Source of the DNA: Marisa cornuarietis
Taxonomy: Eukaryota; Mollusca; Gastropoda; Architaenioglossa; Ampullariidae
Reading direction: 5' to 3'
NCBI GenBank assembly: GCA_004794655.1
Contig: SMMW01000554.1
Location: forward strand, 10,066,501-10,130,500
DNA length: 64,000 nucleotides
Below, in pieces: positions 44,901 to 53,623 of the stretch. Within the stretch, counting starts at the first letter, position 1; every line of letters begins with the position of its first letter. Below the pieces are notes generated by a model. The model was not told the origin of the DNA. It ran no database searches and was given only the letters and a program-made list of their open reading frames with translations. The translations under genes and the position numbers were made by a program.

Positions 44901-47298
44901 GACTATAAACAGCAAAGCTAAAACCCCAATCACTGAAGAAAAGTATATCCCGTTCAACCGAACCCTTAAAAAAAAATTTGAACCGGTAATAACAAATTCC
45001 CAGAAAAAATATTTATTTTAGGTTTAAGAAGCTATATCTGTGTGGTCAGTCTTTCATTCCAGTCCTATACATGTACCATATCTCTGTCTGAAAGTGAAAA
45101 AAATAATCTTTAGGTTTCTCCACCCTCCCAACTTGTGTCAGTCACAGAGCTCAAGCTCGCGCGCTCTCTTTGTCCTTGTGTGTGTGTGCCTTTTAACTCG
45201 CCTTTTCATCATTGGTATTTCATTAGATGACCGAAGAATATCATGAAGCTGGTGAGGTCCGACTACAGTACGTCTTCGGCAACACTTCCCAGATCATAGA
45301 GGGTCAAGGTCTTGGAGTGACGATGTACATTCGCGGCATGACACGTGATGCGCCCAACGTGGTGAGCACCTTTTATCTAGAAAAGTAATGAAGACGAAAG
45401 AAAGCCCTCTCTACCCCCAATTCAAAAAGCCCCGAAATCCCCCGCCCCCACACCCCAACACCCACTTACACTGACTAAATATCCAACTAGAATCACGTGA
45501 TGATTTGAGCATACGCTACTTCACCATGCAGATGTCATCGAGCGTTTGACCGAGTTTGACAAACTTGTGCGTGAAGGTTAGAGGAAACCGATGGTTTCGA
45601 GGCGAACTTTCGAGACATTAGAACTTTGGTCAGCATGCTAAGTCCAAACTTGTTTCTCCATACATCGCCAACACATTTGCCACTAAAATGGGACTTTATG
45701 ACACTTCGAAGTTTGATGCTTCCGTGCTTTATCCGTTTTAAACTGTCCTATAGTACTGCTTATATTAATTTGACCGCTTTAATTCGAAGACTTATACAGT
45801 CAACTAACACCTAAGCGACTTTTAAAGAAGAGAGACTTTAAGACTATAAATCACGTTAACAAAATCAAGCTCAAGTATGTGAAATATGTTTTTCTTTCTT
45901 TTTACCTTAACGAAACATTTCAAATGCCCACTGGTATATTCATTGTTACTCTTGTGGTTACGAAAAAGGTTGACCGCTTTTTCACGGAAGAAATCAAGAA
46001 CCATCTTTTCCAAGACAACAGAGGCAACAGCCTTGACCTTGTGGCCTTTAACATCCAAAGGGGTCGTGACCACGGGTTGCCGCCCTACAACGAGTGGAGA
46101 AAATACTGCAAACTTCCTATCATGACGTCTTTCAGCAATATGCCGGACCACGACGAGCTGACGGGTCAGGCGTTCAGTCAGATATACGAGTGAGTCTGTC
46201 CTCCTGCCCCACTAGGCCAGCCATGCCTGTCTTACTTTTGGTAGTTATCAGCCACTCGGCTATCTAAACGGTCCGTCTGAAGTTTTGAGACGTCCTCTGT
46301 GGAAACATGGAGACGCTAGTCATCGCCATGTGTGTGCTCGCTAAGTAGTAGATTTCTCCATAACAACATGTTTACTTACTAAATCGTCAGCTCTGTTCAC
46401 TTACTGAACTGTGAACACTTTCTTAGTCCCCAGTTTTAAGTTAGGCATTTAAATGAGTTTAAATTAAATATAAAGAAGTTATTCTTACATTTTCTTGTTC
46501 CTTGATGTCTTCATCTAGACATCCAGATGACATCGATCTATTTTCTGGTGCCATTTCTGAGCGGCCTGAAGGAAACGGTCTAGTCGGCCCTACCTTTGCC
46601 TGTATTCTCTCGGAGCAGTTCCGAAACCTGAAATTTGGAGACAGGTTCTGGTTCGAAACCCGAGATCCCGTGACAGGGTTCTCACCAGGTAAAAGCAAGT
46701 GACACTGTTACTGCACAGAGTCATCCTATCAATGTGATACAAAATCGAATAAGGTTGAACATAACAAACAAAAAAATAAGTATATACTTGTTACTACTGG
46801 GATGATGACAAATTGTATAACACTTGTTTCTTCATCTTTCAAGAACAATATCGTAGTTAGGCCTAACAGTTGTATGTCCAAGGTCTTTGTGATCGCATAC
46901 AAAACCTTTCGCTTTATGCCCCCTGTCCAAATTTAATGATGAATGAATTTAAGGATGAATGAATGAATAAATTAATCCTGATAACTGAGCTGACAAATAG
47001 CTCAAGACACAAACCGCTTTTTCTGTTATATATTTACTTGTCACTCTACAAGTTGTCGGTATCTGTCATTTGTCATTACAGTGCAGCTGGAAGAGGTTCG
47101 GAGACACAGCTTAGCCAAAGTGATCTGCGCTAACACTGGAGGTGGCCACATCCAGGGCAACCCTTTCTTGCAGCCGTCAGACTCGTAAATAACTCCTCAC
47201 ATCTCCTTGTTTACACGCTCAATAATTGTTTTCATTTTTAGTAAAGCTATACAGTTGTTTATGCAAATGTGGACATGTGACAAGGATGATTTTATTGT

Positions 47299-47373
<75 letters not shown>

Positions 47374-49379
47374 GGAAGACGAAGAGAAGAGAGAGGGGCA
47401 GGAAGCCAGTGACAGAGAGGAGCGAAAGACGGGAAGATGAGAGACAGATGTGGAATGGAGAAGAGGGTGGAGAAATTTCCTTAGCGAAGTAAAGCATGCT
47501 AATAATATACTTTTAAGGTTACTCCTCCAAAAAAGAAAAAAAAACATATAAAGACAACCAGTCAACACCAGCTACAAACTAACGCAGAAGCCGGTTGAAG
47601 CTAATGCTCACACGCTGGTGTCTCAGGAACCCGATGGTGAACTGTAACGACCTGCCCGATATGAACATGGAACCGTGGCGGGAGGTGCAAGGGCGTAGCC
47701 GGGTGGGCACGTGGACGGAGTGGGGTGCGTGGTCAGCCTGTGATAATGGCATGCAGCTGCGCCAACGTTCATGCAGCCAGTACGGCGAGTGCGCGGGCAA
47801 CTATCAGGACGCGCAGCCATGCGCGTCTCCTGGCTGGACCTCGCAGTGGTCACAGTGGTCAGCCTGGTCCACCTGCTTCCAGGGCCTGCAGGCCAGGAGC
47901 CGCGCGTGCAGTGGTATGTGATATTCTGGGCGTCAGTCACGCCTTTTGCTTACATTGAGCGTAATGTAGGTAGAATTCTGGGCGTCCATGCACATATTGT
48001 CTCTATCACTGAACATTGACACATACTCGTATGATGGTATGTAGTGGTCAGCATGTCAAGGTATGTACAGTATTTACTTGTTTGTACATGTAAGGGTGGA
48101 AGAGTAATAGGAGAGATCTCTGTAACTGGGTTGCTTATTGTGGTCTGTCCTCTGTTATATACAGCATAGTTGGAGAGTCTGTCCGACTCTGATCATTATG
48201 TCAAGATACTTGTATTCTGTTGTACAGGGTAATGTTACGTGGTATTCTGAATGTCAAGGCACATGTATGTGTCGTGTACATTTTTGTTGCAAGGCACTTT
48301 GCGGTAAGAGGGTGAACCCTGTAGAATACATCAATACATGTTGTACTCCCGCTAGTACCTGCTCAAGAGGGCTGTATTCTCCAGAGTGTGTAAAAGAAAG
48401 GTCATACTTAACCGGGGAAAGTGCAGAATCCGAAGTTCCCTAATATTCCCACAGTCCCAGTCAGACTTTGCCCAGTGTACTACTACACATGTTGACTAAG
48501 TTTTCAATATCCTGAACATTTGCCTTAGTAGCTTGTTTTCTGTAACCTTGACACAACTTTGCCAAACATGGTGAAACGTTTGACCATGTTTAGCCGGTTA
48601 AAGACCTTAATAGTTTAATAATATGATGGCCACAGAGTGAGTGATTCAGCGTGTCTAAGCACGTCATTTGGAAGACGAAGTCCAGTCCACTCCTTTAGTC
48701 ACAGCTAAATTTTGTGACAGATACCAGCTTCTGATGGGATACAGTCGACTGATGTATGGGCATTGTGGGAAGGAACAGTTTACACTTACAGGCTCAAGCC
48801 GGGCTCTAACTTACTTCCTTTTGTTGGACATTAATCACTAAGATCCTTGGCAGATGAAAAACTTCTAACCTTGTACTTTAAAAAAGCTATTTAAAATTTT
48901 CGTTGTTACTGTTGATGATAATAATAATGATGAAGACGACAGCAATGACGAGTATAACCGGGGAGGAAAATATAGAGTTCTACGGTCCTGTTAAGTGGTG
49001 CAAGTGGTTGAGATCCTAAGCTCTCATGTGTACCAATGCAGGCATGTTGGAGTGTTGGCGCTAAACGCTCCACTAACGAACTTTTGATTCGTTCCTTTCA
49101 GGGCAGCCTCCCACAGGTTTTGGCACTCCGTGTCCAGGTGGGCCCCAGGAGACCCGGCCGTGTTCCAGCGGGACAGTCGGGTGGGCCCAGTGGGGGCCAT
49201 GGGGTACCGTCTGTTCACAAGGGAGACAATGGCGAGAAAGGACATGTACACGCAGCCCCAACCAGGTGGGCGTTTGTTCTGGGCCGAGCTCTCAGTCCAG
49301 ATATTGCACACCTTCCTGGAATTACCCATGGAACAATAATGGTAATCAACAGATTGGGCCTTATAACACATATGGATGA
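34327..49379 (+). CDS. Secreted animal heme peroxidase with three C-terminal thrombospondin type-1 repeats, 17 exons
   Basis: Peroxidase-cyclooxygenase superfamily enzyme predicted to oxidise halides, tyrosines or matrix substrates with H2O2 outside the cell. Layout: signal peptide (1 to about 21, LLVLFVHTEA/Q), a ~230-residue N-terminal region, the peroxidase core, then three TSP1 repeats and a short Asn-rich tail. Core residues visible: TPDGTCNNL; QWGQYLDHDIT with distal His and heme-linking Asp; DASQVYGSS calcium loop; GDLRVNEQ with distal Arg and heme-linking Glu, followed by Gln rather than the Met of myeloperoxidase; MREHNR; FRFGHSLI with the proximal His; and FNIQRGRDHG. Total length is 955-984 residues depending on the exon 4 acceptor; all other phases agree. 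It resembles peroxidasin-type cores but has no LRR or Ig domains. The substrate is not predictable. Confidence 0.9.
35169..35328 (+). CDS. Peroxidase exon 2
   Basis: Acceptor ttgattag and donor gtgagt. Phase 0 in, 1 out. Encodes QFVLSNPQGLVAASQRANQR and a helical stretch ending ALNMKRI; variable N-terminal region. Confidence 0.72.
35792..35921 (+). CDS. Peroxidase exon 3
   Basis: Acceptor gtctttaccag and donor gtaaga. Phase 1 in, 2 out. Encodes GLDNSRSDSTYGRHTIFIGT and KALARAFMDDKTLIDYLLEE. Confidence 0.75.
36080..36118. repeat. Poly(A)-rich tract in peroxidase intron 3
   Basis: About 24 uninterrupted A residues, then A-rich sequence. Confidence 0.9.
36705..36741. repeat. (CTG)n trinucleotide repeat in peroxidase intron 3
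   Basis: About ten GCT/CTG units, noncoding here. Confidence 0.9.
37012..37394 (+). CDS. Peroxidase exon 4 (5' boundary uncertain)
   Basis: Donor gtgagt at 37395, phase 1. Encodes MSLTASSVEQLMQQVIVYNK and the core entry LKFRTPDGTCNNLVHNLWGS. The acceptor must be in phase 2; sites giving starts at 36988, 37012, 37036 and 37075 all fit. I chose 37012 (ctccctgacag) for its pyrimidine tract. The stronger-looking tccag at 36985 is in the wrong phase. Confidence 0.75.
37395..37735 (+). repeat. Minisatellite, ~28-bp unit, starting at the exon 4 donor
   Basis: About ten imperfect copies of a unit of the form gtgagtgtcttgag/tgagttcggtgatg. The first bases of intron 4 (gtgagt) and the last of exon 4 (tatggtgatg) read as part of the same unit, so the true donor is followed by many GTGAGT copies. 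Confidence 0.85.
37930..38109 (+). CDS. Peroxidase exon 5 (distal His)
   Basis: Acceptor gttgatcag and donor gtgagt, phase 1 both sides. Contains LPSARAISVLIH and MTSLTHMVMQWGQYLDHDIT, the distal heme pocket. Confidence 0.93.
38839..38917 (+). CDS. Peroxidase exon 6
   Basis: Acceptor atgttgtcag and donor gtggga. Phase 1 in, 2 out. Encodes ADGSALTCCVDEAPP and SNTRFSVSN. The phase match with exon 7 selects this donor over the earlier gtaagc at 38886. Confidence 0.8.
38949..38984. repeat. (CAT)n microsatellite in peroxidase intron 6
   Basis: About 11 ATC/CAT units, 30 bases after the exon 6 donor. Confidence 0.9.
39015..39210 (-). mobile_element. tRNA-derived SINE, family 2, copy 1
   Basis: Read on the minus strand, it has a tRNA-like head (gcaacggttagtgc, then B-box-like gggttcagctc) and ends with a 3' tail whose 28 bases at 39048-39075 are the exact reverse complement of LINE positions 16071-16098. 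It lies in peroxidase intron 6, antisense. Two related copies are at about 56425-56592 and 63881-64000. Confidence 0.82.
39345..39612 (-). mobile_element. tRNA-derived SINE, family 1, copy 2
   Basis: Reverse complement of the family seen at 19258-19526: B-box ggttcgatacc on the minus strand (about 39556-39566), the same body including 'ctctaacacctc', and a tail ending at the catgggacga side. Divergent by eye, so an old insertion. It lies in peroxidase intron 6. Confidence 0.75.
41070..41179 (+). CDS. Peroxidase exon 7
   Basis: Acceptor gtctcacag and donor gtatgg. Phase 2 in, 1 out. Encodes TACFPISIPSYDPYFKGRSC and TRSLQVTNSNCKQ, the family's CFPIxIP segment. Confidence 0.88.
41655..41756 (+). 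CDS. Peroxidase exon 8 (calcium loop)
   Basis: Acceptor tttgctgcag and donor gtgagt, phase 1. Encodes EQLNQLTAYVDASQVYGSS, containing the Thr/Asp/Ser calcium-binding loop. Confidence 0.94.
42253..42348 (+). CDS. Peroxidase exon 9
   Basis: Acceptor cgttttgcag and donor gtgagg, phase 1. Encodes GQLKTSGNDLLPKDKAESC and NRDYCFKA. Confidence 0.9.
42622..42749 (+). CDS. Peroxidase exon 10 (distal Arg)
   Basis: Acceptor gttcttctcag and donor gtctaa. Phase 1 in, 0 out. Encodes GDLRVNEQMGLASMHTVWMR followed by EHNRLV: distal Arg and heme-linking Glu. Confidence 0.94.
42806..44182 (-). mobile_element. Possible solo LTR in peroxidase intron 10
   Basis: A ~1.38-kb segment unlike the surrounding AT-rich intron. 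On the minus strand it starts TGTAACAATCGG and ends GACCA, with AATAAA at 43035-43030 about 230 bases before the end, as in U3-R-U5 layouts. Flanking 5-mers (ggGTA and GGGAT on the minus strand) match only loosely, so the boundaries are uncertain. Confidence 0.35.
44604..44828 (+). CDS. Peroxidase exon 11 (proximal His)
   Basis: Acceptor aatctgttgtag and donor gtgagg, phase 0. Encodes ETRKIIGALYQKITYGDWLP and ASAAFRFGHSLI with the heme-ligand His. Confidence 0.94.
45227..45361 (+). CDS. Peroxidase exon 12
   Basis: Acceptor ggtatttcattag and donor gtgagc, phase 0. Encodes 45 residues, including IRGMTRDAPNV. Confidence 0.88.
45969..46189 (+). CDS. Peroxidase exon 13 (proximal Asn)
   Basis: Weak acceptor (acgaaaaag) but a perfect frame: VDRFFTEEIKNHLF and LDLVAFNIQRGRDHGLPPYN, the latter with the Asn that pairs with the proximal His. 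Donor gtgagt, phase 2. Confidence 0.9.
46519..46688 (+). CDS. Peroxidase exon 14
   Basis: Acceptor gtcttcatctag and donor gtaaaa. Phase 2 in, 1 out. Encodes DDIDLFSGAISERPEGNGLV, GPTFACILSEQFRNLKFGDR and FWFETRD. Confidence 0.93.
47082..47184 (+). CDS. Peroxidase exon 15
   Basis: Acceptor ttgtcattacag and donor gtaaat. Phase 1 in, 2 out. Encodes LEEVRRHSLAKVICANTGGG, the end of the peroxidase core. Confidence 0.9.
47302..47371. repeat. (AC)n microsatellite in peroxidase intron 15
   Basis: Pure AC repeat of ~70 bases. Confidence 0.95.
47627..47913 (+). CDS. Peroxidase exon 16 (TSP1 repeats 1 and 2)
   Basis: Acceptor ggtgtctcag and donor gtatgt. Phase 2 in, 1 out. The peroxidase core closes with MVNCNDLPDMN; then WTEWGAWSAC...RQRSC starts TSP1 repeat 1 and WSQWSAWSTC...RSRAC starts repeat 2. 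The WxxWxxW motifs are typical C-mannosylation sites. Confidence 0.92.
49102..49379 (+). CDS. Peroxidase exon 17 (end of TSP1-2, TSP1-3, stop)
   Basis: Acceptor gttcctttcag, phase 1 in. Finishes repeat 2 (GGPQETRPC), then WAQWGPWGTVC...RERTC and VCSGPSSQSRYC give a complete third repeat. A possible donor (caggtgggc at 49263) is rejected because read-through supplies the last cysteines. Stop TGA 49377-49379. Confidence 0.9.
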
Positions 49380-49413
49380 TATATATGTCTTTACCAGCAA
49401 ATAGCAACTTTCC

Positions 49414-49419
49414 AATAAA
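49414..49419 (+). terminator. Polyadenylation signal AATAAA (peroxidase)
   Basis: AATAAA 35 bases after the stop, implying a very short 3' UTR. Confidence 0.5.
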
Positions 49420-49430
49420 TTTAAATAATG

Positions 49431-49433
<3 letters not shown>

Positions 49434-49501
<68 letters not shown>
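49434..49501. repeat. (TG)n(AG)n compound microsatellite
   Basis: TG repeat of ~53 bases passing into AG, about 15 bases beyond the peroxidase poly(A) signal. Confidence 0.95.
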
Positions 49502-51324
49502 ATTATACCAAAGTTTCAAAGTGTTCAAGGTAACTGTGGTCTTGGTGCTCCTTACACATCCTTTACACAGAAGATACCGCATATTAAAAAAAAATTATCA
49601 ATGGCCGTTTCAAGTAGGAGAAAACATATGCTAGATGTTATAAAAGGAACAATCCCTGCTGCACCATTAAAGATGCAGACAGGCAATGAATATGCAAGAA
49701 GGTAAAATGACATTTGCGTCCGTGCGTGCACACACAGTGATACCAATACCGTTTTATGTTCTAGGATGCGATGCAGTTTTGTTTAAAGAAAAGAGTGAGA
49801 TAAGATAGACCTAGCTCACTAGTGCGTTACCCTTTAGTTATTCTGTCCAACGTTAGTCCTGAACTTAGAGCTGTTCCCAATAACTCCTACGTGATGTTCG
49901 TTGTGTGAGGTGCTCATGTCGTAAATCGAGCACAAATCCACAAGCAAACAGAGAACACGCATACGCCAGAGTAATAACTTACGAAAGGACACAACTGAGA
50001 CGTTTAAAGTGTGCTTTACAGCAGTAAACAATTATTTCATTTCTCGTCAGGTTTCTACCGGTTTGGACTCGTTAAATAAATAAATGTAATTACAGGACTT
50101 CATAAAGAAATAAAGTACGAAGATTAGAAATTAAGTAGCTTAAAAATAGAAAAGCACCTGGGAAAGGGTACTACTGAAAAATAGTGGAGGGAGTGAGCGT
50201 CCATACATGTTCAGTAATTTTGCCTTTGGTAGTAGAAGTTGTCAACGACGCTAGTAAAAGAACCGTTAGAGAAAAACGCATGTTCTCAAAAAATAGAGAT
50301 CAAAGGAAATTGCAAGATCAAACAGGCTGCAGAAAGAACCTTTCTCATACTTGACTATAAAACACCAATAAACAGCACTGTCGACGAATGAAGAAAGAAA
50401 CGAGAAAAAACATCTCAACTGCAGAAAGTGTATTGATCACCGACTGTAAGGTGTCGCCAAGTTTCGCCCTGAAAGGTCACCAAGTACTCGGGGTGACGGC
50501 GCCCTGCCGTAGCGGGCTACTCACGACACGTGCACCGTTAACAAGGCTCACCATGGGTCTTCATGTCCCACAGCCCCACTGTCTGGTAGGTCGTACAGTC
50601 GAAGAAAAAGAAGCAGGAGTGGGATGTCTGGGGAGTATTATAATGGGTAGATGTACGCAGGGAAACGTTCATACAGAAATACTTCTCCGCTGATTTCATC
50701 CAAAGTGTATTCGGTAGCTGTGCGCAGAGAAACTGTCTTTTACATAGAGAAACACCTTTCTGATGATTTCGTTCAAAGTGAATTTCATGCTGGTGAGGAA
50801 GCATTAATGGTTAAAATAGGTACATTTCTTGTGATTGTTTCCGAAAAACGATATATTGATAAGATAACCACGTATAATATATATATATATATACATATAA
50901 CATATAGTAATCGGGACCAAGACGACGAGCGAGTGAGAGAAAGCAACAGAAGAGTCAACAGGTACAATGATCGTCTGAATAAGAAAAAAATAAACAGGAA
51001 AGACGAAGAAAAGAGGAAAGCAACGAAGGAGGAAAGACCTAGTTTTATTTTTCTGTTTAGACTTACGCAAGAAACAGCTTCAGCCATCATATCGACGAAT
51101 CTGTTGGCGAAGTCTTTCATGCGCAAGTTTCCTGTCACGCAAAGCAACTATTTTCTTCTCTTTTTAAACGGGCTGTTCCACCCATTCTCCTGAGCGTGCA
51201 TTTTTCTACTTAATATTTGTGCGGTCATTCGAAAACATATCCCTACTCGAGACTATTTCCTTTCACTTTAACTGCCCCTGTTCTGTCGGCAATGACTCAA
51301 GGCCTACATGTGTGTGTGTGTGTC

Positions 51325-51590
51325 TGGGCTTTGTTAGTCGTCTTACAAACCCGCCATCTCGGAATTCGCTGTCGATATTTTTTCGGGCCACGTATTGTGT
51401 TTCATGGCGCTAAGGTACACAGTCGGAATGATCATCAAAGAGGACTGAAAGGTGTTGTGGGCTTTGTTAGTCGTCTTACAAACCCGCCATCTCGGAATTC
51501 GCCGTCGATATTTTTTCGGGCCACGTATTGTGTTTCATGGCTCTAAGGTACACAGTTGGAATGATTATCAAAGAGGACTGAAAGGTGTTG
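51325..51590. repeat. Tandem duplication, 133 bp x 2
   Basis: Units 51325-51457 and 51458-51590 begin tgggctttgttagtcgtctt and differ at only a few positions by eye. No coding sense is apparent. Confidence 0.9.
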
Positions 51591-51801
51591 AAACATCTAC
51601 CCCTGTCCTTTCATCAGGCGAGAGGTTATGGCCGCCAAAGGTCTGGACCGTCTCCATTGATTCGTACGAACAGGGTCTGGTGGCTCCATTTATTTCAACC
51701 CCCTGAAGGCACACTTTATCGTCAGGGTTCGATGCTTCTGACACAGAGCTGAGTGACGATGCATTCTGAGTAACAAAGCCATCAGACGTAGGCACGCGCG
51801 T

Positions 51802-51803
<2 letters not shown>

Positions 51804-51881
<78 letters not shown>
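51804..51881. repeat. (AC)n microsatellite
   Basis: Pure AC repeat of ~78 bases. Confidence 0.95.
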
Positions 51882-51882
<1 letters not shown>

Positions 51883-52259
51883 ACATGCTAGGTACAGCTG
51901 TCAGCGAAGTAGTTTCCGCCAAGTCTCTTATCTTGCAGCTGGATTGTTTGCTCTTATCCTTCTCAGCAGATTGCAAGATTTGGAGGGGTATTTCACGGAA
52001 AGTCAAAGTCAGCAAAATTTTTCTTCGTCACGATATGAGCAGTCCGTTTACTTTGACCGTCATTCGAAACTACGTCTAGGAAAATGAACAGATGAATGGA
52101 GAAACAATATGTGGTAAGAGGAAGTCTGTTGAATGTATCACGGTAGGAATTTGTTGTGGAAACCGGAAGATCAGTACCAAGCAGACCGTGCAGAATTTTA
52201 ATCCTTTCCTCCTCTGACATAGAAATGCTGATGTCAGTGACCACAATGTCACACTTACA

Positions 52260-52375
52260 GGACATGCCAGAAATATTCTGTTATTGCAGGACATGCCAGA
52301 AATATTAAATTATTACAGGACATGCCAGAAATATTCTGTTATTACAGGACATGCCAGAAATATTCTGTTAAAGTC
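52260..52375. repeat. Tandem repeat, 29 bp x 4
   Basis: Four adjacent units beginning ggacatgccagaaatatt with no spacers. The second unit has aaatta in place of ctgtta. Confidence 0.92.
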
Positions 52376-53189
52376 TGACAACGCACAATACGGAGGATTG
52401 GGTTCAGCTCAAGTTTTTTGTAATTTCCTTTGTTGAGATCGAGGATCACTTGTAAATAGTTTCATGGAAGAAAGGGTTAAACATGTCTGCATAACTTTGA
52501 TCGTTTTTTGTGGTCATAAAGATGAAAAATAGATTAACATTCCACTGACAATATTCGTCAGGAACCGCTTCTTGAAGAATAAAAGAAATGTGAATACAAG
52601 TCTGAACATAAAGTGTTAAGTCAGTTACATGTTCTACAAACCGAATGAAGAAATTAGACAAAGATTTATTAAATTTCAGTTTAATTCCCTCCAAGTAAAA
52701 AGGCAATTAAAATCATGACATACTTTTTAGCGCGTGGTCAATCCATTTGTGAAATACAACAGGACGGATGAACCCATCACAAACACCTGCATTCATGAGT
52801 TCATAAATACATACACATATAAAAAGTCTACATTTCACGACATATTCAAGAAGGAAAGAAAGAAAGAGAGAGAAAGAGAAAAAAAAGCTAAACCTAAAGA
52901 CAGGAATAAAGCAGCTGTCAGATAACACAATGTTATCATCTTCTTATGCGATGTATTTTTACAAAATGAACGTAGCTTTCGCTAAATACCAACACCAGGT
53001 GAGCAACAAACGTACTGATTTATTTAAAATGCTAAAGAAAAAAATGCCAAACTACGAACAACACCTAAACTTGTGTAATGAGACATTGTCCGTGGTGTGA
53101 CTGGTTATTTCTACTAACATTACAAGTTGTTATCGACTTACTCTGACTCATATCACATGATAACAGAATCCTAGTAAATTTACAGTCAA

Positions 53190-53191
<2 letters not shown>

Positions 53192-53253
<62 letters not shown>
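53192..53253. repeat. (AC)n microsatellite
   Basis: Pure AC repeat of ~62 bases. Confidence 0.95.
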
Positions 53254-53258
<5 letters not shown>

Positions 53259-53439
53259 ATTTGACTGTGTCCATGACATGCTGATCATACACAGGACATT
53301 TTGCCATTAACCCCAGTTATCCTCCCCTGTAGCTGACATCTGTTTTGCTCTTCCACAGTCAGAATCATCGCGAACATCTTTTTGCACACTCACTGGCGAC
53401 GCGTCCTGCAACTATTTCATCGTTGTAGAACTTGAAGGC

Positions 53440-53445
53440 TTTATT
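53440..53445 (-). terminator. Polyadenylation signal AATAAA (minus-strand ORF)
   Basis: AATAAA on the minus strand, ~180 bases after the stop of the 655-codon frame. Confidence 0.5.
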
Positions 53446-53623
53446 TATACAAAATTAATGATTACTTAGCCACACTGAACTCCTCACCACCACGTATTCC
53501 AGGTCGCTGATCCTAAAACAAAACTGAATGTCTTCACGAAAAGAGTTCTGTTCCGTCGGTCCCCGATATAAAAGGCAGACACTGTGTAGATAATGGCAAG
53601 TAAGGGCAGAGAGCACATAAACG

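Larger units (their letters stand above)
49502..53439. other. Intergenic region between peroxidase and the minus-strand ORF
   Basis: No gene recognised. It contains a 133-bp tandem duplication, a 29-bp tandem repeat and two AC microsatellites, all listed separately. The 180-codon open frame at 50651-51193 crosses an (AT)n run and lacks any family resemblance. Confidence 0.55.

Noticed and set aside
47197..47568. Several frames of 77-123 codons on both strands
   Set aside because: They span an AC microsatellite in peroxidase intron 15.
49263..49268. Donor site caggtgggc in the last peroxidase exon
   Set aside because: Read-through gives the two missing cysteines of TSP1 repeat 3 and a stop before a poly(A) signal.
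50651..51193. 180-codon plus-strand frame
   Set aside because: It is Lys/Arg-rich, crosses an (AT)n run, overlaps minus-strand frames of similar length and has no recognised motif.
52260..52375. CRISPR-like array of 29-bp repeats
   Set aside because: The units abut with no spacers, and the genome is eukaryotic.
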